Positions 47,486 to 55,712 of a stretch of DNA of 64,000 nt are shown in pieces; position 1 is the first letter of the stretch, and every line of letters begins with the position of its first letter. Below the pieces are notes generated by a model, which was given only the letters and a program-made list of their open reading frames with translations, was not told the DNA's origin and searched no databases. The position numbers were made by a program, and so were the translations under genes. Location: NCBI GenBank assembly GCA_034522075.1, contig JAXHLO010000024.1, forward strand, positions 99,209-163,208. Reading direction: 5' to 3'. This stretch comes from UBA7803 sp034522075 (lineage in GTDB: Bacteria; Pseudomonadota; Gammaproteobacteria; Pseudomonadales; Azotimanducaceae).

Positions 47486-48424
47486 ATGAACGGCTTGATT
47501 CATGTCGAGCGTGCGAAGTTCTCACATTCGCGCATCACTGCCGACGGCAAGCCGCGCGCGCAGGTGCCGCTCACTCGGCTCGAGACGCTGTGGTTCTGCA
47601 CCGGCACGCTGTGCAACCTGACCTGTGAGCACTGTTACATCGAGTCGAGTCCCAGCAACGATGCGCTGGTCTACCTGACCTGTGACGAGGTCGATCGGTA
47701 CCTGGATGAAATCGAGGCGTTGGGCCTGGGCACGCGCGAGATCGGCCTCACCGGGGGCGAACCATTCATGAACCCGGATATCATTGGCATCCTGCGCTCG
47801 GCACTGTCCCGGGGCTTCGAGGTGCTCGTGCTGACCAACGCCATGAAGCCGATGATGAAACTGGCAGAACTGTTGCTGTCACTCAAGCGGCAGTACGGCG
47901 ATCGTCTGACCGTGCGGGTTTCGGTGGACCACCACAGCGCCGAGAAGCATCAGCAGGAACGCGGCGAACGCTCCTGGCAACCCATGATCGAAGGCCTGCA
48001 GTGGCTGTCCGCGCACGGCTTCAACCTGCGCGTCGCCGGACGGACGTTCTGGAACGAAGACGAGCACGCGATGCGCAAGGGCTTTTCGGATCTGTTCGTG
48101 AGCCTTGGCATCGGCGTCGATGCACACGATCCCGCAGCGCTGGTGCTCTTTCCCGAGATGACGCCCGATACCGATGTGCCGGAGATCACGACAGAATGCT
48201 GGGACATTCTCGGCGTGCGCCCCGCGGACATCATGTGCGCATCGTCGCGCATGGTGATCAAGCACAAGGGGGCCGCGCATCCTGTGGTTGCGGCTTGTAC
48301 GCTGCTTCCCTATGAGCTGGAATTCAACCTGGCCGAGACGCTCGCCGACGCGCTCGAGCCGATCTGGCTGAATCACGAGCACTGCGCGAAGTTCTGCGTA
48401 CTGGGCGGGGGGAACTGCAGTTAG
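47486..48424 (+). CDS. Radical SAM protein of unknown role
   Basis: 312 residues. The radical SAM cluster CxxxCxxC is C43, C47, C50 in GTLCNLTCEHCYIESSP; GGEPF at about 91-95 and DHHSAEKHQQERGERSW support the SAM barrel. A C-terminal Cys group (HCAKFCVLGGGNC, last 16 residues) may bind an auxiliary cluster, though it is shorter than a SPASM domain. No peptide precursor, methyltransferase or carrier gene is adjacent. Its own promoter region is not obvious. An IS lies 90 bp downstream. The substrate is unknown. Confidence 0.85.
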   Translation: MNGLIHVERAKFSHSRITADGKPRAQVPLTRLETLWFCTGTLCNLTCEHCYIESSPSNDALVYLTCDEVDRYLDEIEALGLGTREIGLTGGEPFMNPDIIGILRSALSRGFEVLVLTNAMKPMMKLAELLLSLKRQYGDRLTVRVSVDHHSAEKHQQERGERSWQPMIEGLQWLSAHGFNLRVAGRTFWNEDEHAMRKGFSDLFVSLGIGVDAHDPAALVLFPEMTPDTDVPEITTECWDILGVRPADIMCASSRMVIKHKGAAHPVVAACTLLPYELEFNLAETLADALEPIWLNHEHCAKFCVLGGGNCS

Positions 48425-48475
48425 ATATTTTGTGGGGAAATCCCTGATACCGAACCTTCACCACCCTGTTAGTGC

Positions 48476-48504
48476 TTGATTTAATATAAGAATTCCTGGA
48501 TACT
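48476..48504 (+). promoter_or_regulatory. Former promoter of the HNH gene, cut off by the IS
   Basis: TTGATT (48476-48481) and GATACT (48499-48504) are separated by 17 bp. The -10 overlaps the left half of a LexA-type operator (ATACTGT, 48500-48506). Before the insertion this promoter lay about 40 bp ahead of the HNH start codon; it now points into the IS. Confidence 0.6.
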
Positions 48505-48514
48505 GTATGTATAT
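48500..48514 (+). promoter_or_regulatory. Left half of split LexA-type operator plus target duplication
   Basis: ATACTGT (48500-48506) is followed by ATGTATAT (48507-48514), the left copy of the 8-bp target duplication. With the right half at 50057-50063 it forms CTGT-N8-ACAG, the gammaproteobacterial LexA consensus, with 7-bp perfect arms. Confidence 0.8.
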
Positions 48515-50048
48515 CGCCCTTCCCCATTCCGTGTGGGTTGATGCCGTTTCGAAGCTGCGATCCCACGATAAGCCCCCGTAGAATTTGGCCCATTGAACTG
48601 GGTACAGGATACCGCGTCCTCATGGTGAACCGCCGCCTGGAACGGCTGAGCGGTCAAGGAGGAGGCCGCGCAGCGGTATCTCCTTGACGGGTCAGCCGTG
48701 GAAGGCAGCCTGACGCCATGAGGGGTGGCATCCTGCTTCTGCTTAGCGGCTGGATGTGGCCGGCGTTAGACTGACCTTTTCGGTAGGCAAAGGGAATTTG
48801 GCCTGTGGATGAGGTTGCCCTGTACGAACACATCTTGGGGCTCAAGGCACCGTGGTTTGTCGATACGGTGGAGCTTGAGGAGTCCGACGGTGCCGTGGTG
48901 GTGTACTTGGGCGTCGATGAGGGCGAGCCACTGAACTGCCCGGAATGCGGGCGATCCTCCCCGCGCTACGACAAGCGTCGCCGGCAGTGGCGCCATCTAG
49001 ACACCTGCCAGTATCAAACCTACGTCGTTGCCGATGTCCCGCGGGTGGAATGCGAGGAACACGGCTGCCGCATGATCAACGTCGAGTGGGCCGAAGCGCG
49101 CTCGAGGTTCACGGCCATGTTCGAGGCGCTGATCATCGAGTGGCTGCTGGACAGCTCGATTTTAGCCGTGGCGCGCCACTTCCGTCTGAGTTGGACGGCC
49201 GTGGACGGAATCATGAGGCGGGCGGTGACGCGAGGTCTGGCGCGGCGTAAGCGGCTCAACATCAAGCGGATCGGTGTGGACGAAATCGCCTTCAAGAAGC
49301 GCCATGACTACGTCACAGTGATCACGAACAAGCACGGCCATGTGCTGGCGGTGGAGGATGATCGGGCCAAGTTCAGCCTGAAGAACTTCTACGACCGGCT
49401 GACCCCGCGGCAGAAGTCTGCCATCGAGACGGTGTCCATGGACATGGCGCCTGCCTACATCAACGTGACGCTCGAGGAGATCCCGGAAGCGGAGCGGAAG
49501 ATCGCGTTCGACAAGTTCCACGTGGCTCAGGCGCTCGGCAAGGCGGTGGACTACATCCGCAAGGAGGAGCACCGCGAGCTGATGCGCGTACGCAAGGGTG
49601 ATGAGCTGAAGGGCATGCGCTACACGTTGCTTACCAATGCAGCCAACCTGGATCGAGCGCAACGGCAGCGGATCAAGGCATTGTCGTCCATCGCAGCCAA
49701 GACTGGCAGGGCATGGGCGCTCAAGGAGTATGCGATGTCCTTATGGCACTACCGGACTCGCGGCTGGGCACAGCGCGCCTGGCAACGATGGTTGAGCTGG
49801 GCGATGCGCAGCCGCCTGGTGCCCATGAAGACCGTGGCTCACATGATCAAGGACAAGCTCTGGGGCATCCTCAATGCCATCGTTCACAAAGCCGACAACG
49901 CCATGGCTGAAAGCGTCAACAGCAAGATCAAGACTCTGAAGATGAAAGCGCGCGGGTATCGCAATCGGGAGCGGTACAAGACGGCGATCTTGTTCCACTA
50001 CGGTGGCCTCAGCCTCCATCCGTGACCCACACGAAATGAAGAAGACCC
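48515..50048 (+). mobile_element. ISL3-family insertion sequence, 1534 bp
   Basis: It carries one ISL3-type transposase. Ends were found from an 8-bp direct repeat ATGTATAT at 48507-48514 and 50049-50056. Just inside are imperfect 24-bp terminal inverted repeats (48515-48538 and 50025-50048) matching at 18 positions and sharing CCTT/CTTC and CGTGTGGGT cores. An 8-bp duplication is usual for ISL3. About 290 bp of non-coding left end precede the transposase; the transposase stop touches the right repeat. Clean ends and an intact gene suggest recent activity. Confidence 0.92.
48805..50025 (+). CDS. ISL3-family transposase
   Basis: 406 residues from GTG at 48805. The N-terminal zinc-binding region (LNCPECGRSSPRYDKRRRQWR, split around 43-64, with later C-EEH-GC) and a helix-turn-helix (SSILAVARHFRLSWTAVDGI) come first. 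The DDE nuclease part follows: IGVDEIAFKKRHDYVTV (Asp), SMDMAPAYI (Asp) and the late AMAESVNSKIKTLKMKARGY (Glu). The length and motifs are intact, so it is probably functional. Confidence 0.95.
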   Translation: MDEVALYEHILGLKAPWFVDTVELEESDGAVVVYLGVDEGEPLNCPECGRSSPRYDKRRRQWRHLDTCQYQTYVVADVPRVECEEHGCRMINVEWAEARSRFTAMFEALIIEWLLDSSILAVARHFRLSWTAVDGIMRRAVTRGLARRKRLNIKRIGVDEIAFKKRHDYVTVITNKHGHVLAVEDDRAKFSLKNFYDRLTPRQKSAIETVSMDMAPAYINVTLEEIPEAERKIAFDKFHVAQALGKAVDYIRKEEHRELMRVRKGDELKGMRYTLLTNAANLDRAQRQRIKALSSIAAKTGRAWALKEYAMSLWHYRTRGWAQRAWQRWLSWAMRSRLVPMKTVAHMIKDKLWGILNAIVHKADNAMAESVNSKIKTLKMKARGYRNRERYKTAILFHYGGLSLHP

Positions 50049-50063
50049 ATGTATATACAGTAT
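50049..50063 (+). promoter_or_regulatory. Right half of split LexA-type operator plus target duplication
   Basis: ATGTATAT (50049-50056) is the right copy of the target duplication and is followed by ACAGTAT (50057-50063). The HNH start codon is 14 bp further on. The full operator exists only if the IS is removed. Confidence 0.8.
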
Positions 50064-50077
50064 TCGGTTGGCAAGAC

Positions 50078-51427
50078 ATGACCGCTCCCGAAGACCCCCA
50101 TCTCATTGAATCCCTCACCAACGAAATCGTCGACCTGTGCGCGCACATCCACCGCGCTGAGTACCGCCTCCTCACCCTGATCCGCAAGCTCGATGCGATC
50201 CAGGGCTGGAACGCCGAGATGCCGAGCTGCGCCCATTGGCTCAACGTCAAATGCGGCCTCGATCTGGTCACCGCCCGGGAGAAAGTGCGGGTGGCCCACG
50301 CACTGAAAAATCTGCCGGCCGTGGACGAGGCCTTCCGGGAAGGCCAGCTCTCGTATTCAAAGGTCCGCGCCGTGACCCGCATAGCCACCCCGGCCGATCA
50401 GGACGAGCTCGTCGACTTTGCCGCCTCCACAACGGCTGCCCATGTGGAACAGTATGTCCGTACCCGGCGACAGGCAGAGCGGCTCGCCGACTCGCGGGCC
50501 GCGCTCGACGCGCACCGGCAGCGAAGCTTTACCTGCCATACCACCGACGACGGCTCACTGGTCTTCGAAGGCCGGCTGCCCGCCGAGCAGGGTGCCATGC
50601 TGCGCCTGGCGCTCGAGCGTGCCATGGAGTGGGTATACCGGGAAGCCGCGGCGCAGGCCGAGGAAGAGCCCTCGGTTCGGGATGGTGCCGGGCACCGCCA
50701 GGCCCGCCGCCGATGCCCGGAGGAGCATGCCTTCAAGGATGTGCCATACCCCACCCGCCAGGCGGATGCGCTTGCGGCGCTGGCCGAGCGATTCCTCGCG
50801 GCTCCGCCGGCGGCGGAAGAGGGTCTGAACACGGCAGACCGTTACCAGGTGGTGGTGCACGCTTCCGCGGAATCGTTGGTGGAACACGGCCTGATGGATC
50901 CGGCCGATGCACCTCATATGGAAGACGGACCGGTGGTGGCACAAGAGACGGTGCGGCGCGTGGCCTGTGATTCGGCCATCGTGCGCCTCATCGAAACCGG
51001 TGCCGGTGAACCGCTGGACGTCGGCAGGAAGACCCGGGTGATCCCGCCGGCGTTGCGCCGTGCGGTGAAGCGTCGCGACAGGCACTGTCGCTGGCCGGGG
51101 TGCACCAATTCCCGGCATTGGGAGGGGCACCACTGCCGCCACTGGGCCGATGGCGGGGCGACCAACCTGGATAACCTCGTCGGCGTGTGTCGCTTTCATC
51201 ATCGTCTCCTGCACGAGGGCGGCTATTTCGTGGTGAAGGACGGGGAGGAGTTCGTTTTCTGCCGTCCCGACGGCTCAATGATTCCGCCGGTAGACGATTC
51301 GTTCCGGATCAGTATCGCTCGTGCCCAACGCGATCTCACGATCGTCAGGCTTGCGGGCGGCGTTGAAGAGCCGCGCGCCGTGTACCGACTCTCGAGCGGA
51401 GTGCCTCGCCGCCTCGGTATCGAATGA
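50078..51427 (+). CDS. DUF222 and HNH endonuclease domain protein (13E12-like)
   Basis: 449 residues from ATG at 50078. The N-terminal DUF222 region is helical (LIRKLDAIQGWNAEMPSCAHWL at about 38-59; GLDLVTAREKVRVAHAL; GQLSYSKVRAVTRIATP). The C-terminal HNH nuclease motif is CRWPGCTNSRHWEGHHCRHW, then NLDNLVGVCRFHHRLLHEGGY, with zinc-type Cys and the catalytic His pair. The family is widespread and in mycobacteria is SOS-regulated. The frame is open back into the IS. Its own promoter and LexA box are split by the IS, so present expression depends on read-through from the transposase. Confidence 0.9.
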   Translation: MTAPEDPHLIESLTNEIVDLCAHIHRAEYRLLTLIRKLDAIQGWNAEMPSCAHWLNVKCGLDLVTAREKVRVAHALKNLPAVDEAFREGQLSYSKVRAVTRIATPADQDELVDFAASTTAAHVEQYVRTRRQAERLADSRAALDAHRQRSFTCHTTDDGSLVFEGRLPAEQGAMLRLALERAMEWVYREAAAQAEEEPSVRDGAGHRQARRRCPEEHAFKDVPYPTRQADALAALAERFLAAPPAAEEGLNTADRYQVVVHASAESLVEHGLMDPADAPHMEDGPVVAQETVRRVACDSAIVRLIETGAGEPLDVGRKTRVIPPALRRAVKRRDRHCRWPGCTNSRHWEGHHCRHWADGGATNLDNLVGVCRFHHRLLHEGGYFVVKDGEEFVFCRPDGSMIPPVDDSFRISIARAQRDLTIVRLAGGVEEPRAVYRLSSGVPRRLGIE

Positions 51428-51432
51428 CAGGA

Positions 51433-51687
51433 TTATCCGAGGTGCATCGGGTGCGCGAGACGGGAATCGCGGGCTTGCTCAAGCGCCTCGACATCAGCGT
51501 TGGTCAGCCCGACCTTTCGGCTCATTTCCGCCAGTGCCGTGCCGAGGCCCAGCCGATCTTGCGGACATACGGCGGCTTCCAGAATGGCCCGCATTTCCGC
51601 TTCGGCGCTGCGATTATGCTGCGCCGCTCGGACCTTCAATGCGCGATGCGCTTCCTCGGAAAGATTACGAATGGTGACCGCCGCCAT
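51433..51687 (-). CDS. FitA/VapB-like antitoxin, apparently orphan
   Basis: 84 residues from ATG at 51687. The N-terminus AAVTIRNLSEEAHRALKVRA (about 2-21) and HNRSAEAEMRAILEAAV are the FitA-type ribbon-helix-helix. The family is normally followed by a FitB PIN toxin, but the stop at 51433 is 5 bp from the convergent HNH stop, so no toxin remains on this side. It is a possible relic of a TA pair or a solitary regulator. Confidence 0.85.
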   Translation of the reverse strand: MAAVTIRNLSEEAHRALKVRAAQHNRSAEAEMRAILEAAVCPQDRLGLGTALAEMSRKVGLTNADVEALEQARDSRLAHPMHLG

Positions 51688-51898
51688 GACGGCATTCTCC
51701 ATAGACCGATAGCGATACTGTCAATTTAGCTAGCGCGATAATATCTCGCAACGGTCATGGCGGTCGTAGTTCTACCGCGGACAAAGGCAGCCAGCCTACA
51801 CCTCCAGCGGACATCTCCCCTCCCCAGCCGTCGAATCCTGTGTCGAAATCTGCCGGTTACGGAATTTCGGATGCGACACGGTTACCGGCACACGGCCA

Positions 51899-53089
51899 AT
51901 GAGACGCAATCTGACCGAGACCCTGCTGCCACAACTCACCCCGCCAGCCAGCGGACGGCTGGAAGTCATCGACGTGCAGGTTCCTGGATTCGGCGTACGC
52001 ATTGGCCGATCGGGTAGTCGAACCTTCTTTATCCAATATCGGATCGACGGCAAGCAGGTGCGACAGACATTGGGCCGCCACCCAGCCATGACACTCCTGG
52101 AAGGCAGACGCACAGCCGCCCGCTTTGCCGACCTGGCGCGGGCCGGGCTCGATCCGCGCCAGGAGCTTCTCGCCCCTGAAGGCAATCGATTCGATATCGT
52201 GGCCGATCAATTCCTGCACCGCTACGCAGCACGGCACCAGAGGCCGAAAACTCTGCGGGAAACCCAACGCTACATCGACGGGGTGCTGAAGCCAGCGTGG
52301 GAATCCCGAGACATCACCACGATTCACAAAGCAGACATCTTCCGGGTACTCGACGCGCTGGTGGACCGCGGCGTGGAGATCACGGCCAACCGCTGCCTGG
52401 CGACGATTCGCCGTCTGTTCAACTGGTGTCAGGAACGTGGCTATGTGGAACGCTCGCCGGTCGACGGCATTCGGCCTCCGGCCCGGGAGCGCCCACGCAC
52501 CCGCGTGCTGACGGATCGGGAACTGGGCGCAATCTGGAACGCCACCGGGGAGTTGGGTTTTCCAGCGGGTGCATGGGTGCAGATGATGATTGTCACCGGC
52601 GGACAACGTGTACGCGACGTGGTAACCATGCGGCACAGCGAAATACAGGGAGATGTCTGGCGAATCGAGCATCCCACCAAAAGTGAATCACCCCACAACG
52701 TTCCGCTCAGCACCCTGGCAATGGAACTGCTGAGCGTCGCGCCGTCACTGGAAGGAGACTTCGTCTTCAGCACCACCAACGGCCACAAGCACATTCAAGC
52801 CCTGTCGAAGATCAAGCGAAAACTCGACGATGCCTCCGGGGTGAAGGACTGGCGCTATCACGACATCCGCCGAACCGTCGCCACCGCGTTCGGTGAGCAC
52901 CTTGCCCTGCCGCCCCATATCGCCGAAGCCGTTCAGAACCGCCGTTCCGGCACGGTGAGCGGGGTCGTGGCCGTCTACAACCGGGCACAGTATGAGCGGG
53001 CGAAACGGGACGCTCTCGAGGCATGGTCGACCTATGTCCGCAATGCCGCGCAGATCGGTCCCATCCACGCGACTGCGCGAATTCGTTGA
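51899..53089 (+). CDS. Tyrosine-type integrase of a genomic island
   Basis: 396 residues. The N-terminal arm-binding domain (VIDVQVPGFGVRIGRSGSRTFF, split; typical DUF4102 style) is followed by the SAM-like core-binding domain (about 100-190) and the catalytic domain. Catalytic residues are Arg in GGQRVRDVVTM, the HDIRRTVATAF box, and Tyr in VVAVYNRAQYE. It reads toward the tRNA-Thr gene, whose 3' end is 594 bp downstream. This is the usual arrangement for islands using a tRNA 3' end as attachment site. No second attachment site was found in the window. Confidence 0.93.
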   Translation: MRRNLTETLLPQLTPPASGRLEVIDVQVPGFGVRIGRSGSRTFFIQYRIDGKQVRQTLGRHPAMTLLEGRRTAARFADLARAGLDPRQELLAPEGNRFDIVADQFLHRYAARHQRPKTLRETQRYIDGVLKPAWESRDITTIHKADIFRVLDALVDRGVEITANRCLATIRRLFNWCQERGYVERSPVDGIRPPARERPRTRVLTDRELGAIWNATGELGFPAGAWVQMMIVTGGQRVRDVVTMRHSEIQGDVWRIEHPTKSESPHNVPLSTLAMELLSVAPSLEGDFVFSTTNGHKHIQALSKIKRKLDDASGVKDWRYHDIRRTVATAFGEHLALPPHIAEAVQNRRSGTVSGVVAVYNRAQYERAKRDALEAWSTYVRNAAQIGPIHATARIR

Positions 53090-53108
53090 AGCCTCTCTCG
53101 ACAGATCG

Positions 53109-53441
53109 ATGAAACTGCCGAACGGCGCCAATGCCGTCGTCGAAAGAGAGAAACTCCTGCGGTATTGCTTGAACCTGCGGCACCCACGCGGAAAACACAA
53201 GGCCAGGGTTTTCGCCAGAGCGTTGGGATTGACTGCGGCAGAGGTTGATGAACTGCACACAGCGCTCCGTACCGCCGCGGCGCGTGAAACCGCCATTCCG
53301 ACCCCATCCGACCGGTTCGGTCAGCGCTATGTGATAGACTTCCAACTAAGACGTTCGCGCGGAAGCGCCGTGGTGAGGAGTATGTGGATCATACGATATG
53401 GTGAGACCGTTCCCAGGTTAACCACTTGCTACGTCAAGTAG
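53109..53441 (+). CDS. DUF6883 domain protein
   Basis: 110 residues from ATG at 53109. The whole protein is the DUF6883 pattern: MKLPNGANAVVEREKLLRYC, then LRHPRGKHKARVFARALGL, and a C-terminal RYVIDFQLRRSRGSAVVRSMWIIR (split) ending TCYVK. Such domains occur alone or at the ends of polymorphic toxins and are often paired with a DUF4926 gene, as here (11 bp downstream). It starts 19 bp after the integrase stop. A toxin-like or nuclease role has been suggested for relatives but not shown. Confidence 0.82.
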   Translation: MKLPNGANAVVEREKLLRYCLNLRHPRGKHKARVFARALGLTAAEVDELHTALRTAAARETAIPTPSDRFGQRYVIDFQLRRSRGSAVVRSMWIIRYGETVPRLTTCYVK

Positions 53442-53451
53442 AGGCACAGAC

Positions 53452-53667
53452 ATGCACAGGGAACCGCATTTGCTCGACGTCGTTGCGCTTCTGACCGACG
53501 TGCCTGAGTTTCATCTGGTACGCGGCCAAGTCGGCACCGTGGTGGAGCTGCTGGACGGTGCGTTTGAGGTCGAATTCTGCGACGACGAAGGGAAGACGTA
53601 TGCCGAGTTGGCGCTAACGCCGGATCAGCTCCTCCTGCTGCACCATCGCCCCCTGCGCGCTGCGTAG
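53452..53667 (+). CDS. DUF4926 domain protein
   Basis: 71 residues. It matches DUF4926 almost end to end: LLDVVALLTDVPEFHLVRGQ (about 7-26), GTVVELLDGAFEVEFCDDEG and LALTPDQLLLLHH. It has the compact SH3-like beta fold expected of that family. It is paired with DUF6883 and probably acts as its partner or neutraliser; this is inferred from the common gene pairing. It ends 15 bp before the tRNA-Thr 3' end. Confidence 0.85.
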   Translation: MHREPHLLDVVALLTDVPEFHLVRGQVGTVVELLDGAFEVEFCDDEGKTYAELALTPDQLLLLHHRPLRAA

Positions 53668-53682
53668 GCATCGGCTGAAATC

Positions 53683-53758
<76 letters not shown>

Positions 53759-54068
53759 CTGGAGACGTTGAGGGCGGCCGGGGTCCTCGTTTCCTGCGCC
53801 GTCTACCAGTCTAAGGCCACCGACGGCTAGTTAGCTTTCCAGTGCGGAACGCCCCCATGTGCACATCTAACTAAGAGTGGCGCTCTCCATCCTCACCCCG
53901 GCAGTCTGGTGAAGCTGCTACCTAGCGCTGGTGCTGAAGTCGCTGCGGGTCCTAACCGTGGATGGTGCTTGGTAGAGGGTTCGCCTCGAACTCGACGTAC
54001 AACTGATTCATTGATCGTGGAGCGCCATCGCTAGCACTTAGACGGCATTTATTGGACTCTGGCTTTGA
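53759..54068. other. Gene-free stretch of 310 bp
   Basis: Upstream of tRNA-Thr and downstream of a broken pilin gene. No open frame, RNA gene or clear terminator was recognised. Base composition is less GC-rich than the neighbours. It should contain the tRNA-Thr promoter on the minus strand, but no convincing -35/-10 pair stands out. Confidence 0.5.
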
Positions 54069-54570
54069 TTAAGGCCGACCCGGGAGATGACTCAGGATGA
54101 AGTAAATTCGCCGTACTACTTCGGACGACTCCGACGAAGCGGACTCCATCTGCTTAGGGACAGCGAATTTTTTGGGATACTGCATGCACACCGTGACGCC
54201 GGCATCGTCGGTCGCCGTGACTCGGTAGCTATCGCCCGCATCAGCGATGCTGTAGAATATCACCGTCGTCTCGTGGGCTCGCCACCAGCTTGCGCTATGG
54301 CGATCGCGTCCGCGATCACCGGCTGGGGCGAAATCGCCACCAACATACGTATTGTTTCGGAGCCGAAAGTCCTCCTGAAAGACCTCGGATGGTCGCAATG
54401 TTGTTGACTAGACAACGCCCTTAGCACGAGACGTCTCGAACGTAGTCCGTTACTACAGAGCGGCAATGCGACGGCCGACGAGCAATGGCGATTATCGCCA
54501 CCGCGACCATCAGTTCGATCAAGCGTGAACCCGCAGGCTCGCTGAGGGTCGGGATAGCGTTTGCTCATCG
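54069..54570 (-). pseudogene. Type IV pilin-like gene, frameshifted
   Basis: Starting from ATG at 54570, an early extra T in ACGCTTGATCGAAC breaks the prepilin signature. Without it the N-terminus reads GFTLIELMVAVAIIAI, with Gly at the cleavage site and Glu at +5. Further shifts follow near 54500 and 54420 (AVALPL and SRAKGVV in different frames). A long final piece then runs open to 54069 with EDFRLRNNTYVGGDFAP, SIADAGDSYRVTATDDAGVTVCMQYP, typical of a pilin beta-sheet domain, split over its length. About 165 codons in all. It is broken either by errors or by decay. Confidence 0.75.
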
Positions 54571-54617
54571 ATCACCACTGCGACTTGAGCGTGCCAAAAG
54601 GCAAGCACAAGGCCCGA

Positions 54618-54666
54618 TAATAAAAAGGCCCCGGGTTCTGCCCCTTGAGCACGTCCTGCCCGGGAC
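54618..54666 (-). terminator. Terminator-like hairpin after the upstream pilin gene
   Basis: On the minus strand GGTCCCGGG and CCCGGGGCC pair across a loop of about 24 nt, followed by TTTTTATT. It lies just after the last stop of the 54.7-55.2 kb pilin region and before the next pilin gene. Confidence 0.6.
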
Positions 54667-54675
54667 CGATTTCAA

Positions 54676-55203
<528 letters not shown>

Positions 55204-55288
55204 TACAGTCACTCCGAAAAATTCAAGGTTTCAACATGTGGCTACTTATGCACTTGGCACTCGCGCCGCGAATGTCACCGTGGAAGTT

Positions 55289-55303
55289 GCAACCCCCGTG
55301 CCA
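55289..55303 (-). promoter_or_regulatory. Sigma-54 promoter of the pilin gene
   Basis: Minus strand TGGCAC, five G, TTGC: an exact match to the -24/-12 consensus TGGCAC-N5-TTGC. It lies 86 bp ahead of the pilin ATG, giving a leader of about 75 nt. Pilins of this type are controlled by PilS/PilR with RpoN; those genes are not in the window. Confidence 0.9.
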
Positions 55304-55712
55304 GCTTCGACCCATGATCCCCGAAACGCAATAAATCGCTTTAGAGTCAATGGCTTACCTGCACTTCGGCTTTCGCCGCCGGCCCCTGAGCGTCTGCCGC
55401 CCGGGTGCCGTAGGTTGCCTGCCACGTCACTTGGTGACGATCCGTGTCACCCGGCCGGTGCCATAAGCGGTCACCTGTGTCCAGAAGCGGGGTGTAAGTC
55501 CGTTTCAGGCCCCGCAGAGGGTCTATACTGATTCAAATGCAGCAATCCGACCGGCCTGCAGCATGACCGAATCGGGGTTGGCGTTCTGTGACCCCTTTAT
55601 CGACACGCTGCTGATGCGCGATTAGACTTCTCAATCGCCCAGCGACTTAAGGTCGTTTCGCCAGAAATCGGATCGCACTATCAGTACCAGACGACAGGGA
55701 TTGCAGCGCCCC
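55304..55712. other. Intergenic region between pilin and pilB
   Basis: About 400 bp without a credible gene. It should hold PilR-type activator sites for the pilin on the minus strand and the pilB promoter on the + strand. I recognise neither with confidence. Confidence 0.5.

Noticed and set aside
50041..50063. A complete LexA box just upstream of the HNH gene as it stands
   Set aside because: Only the right half is present. The bases where CTGT should be belong to the IS end, so the site is complete only before insertion.
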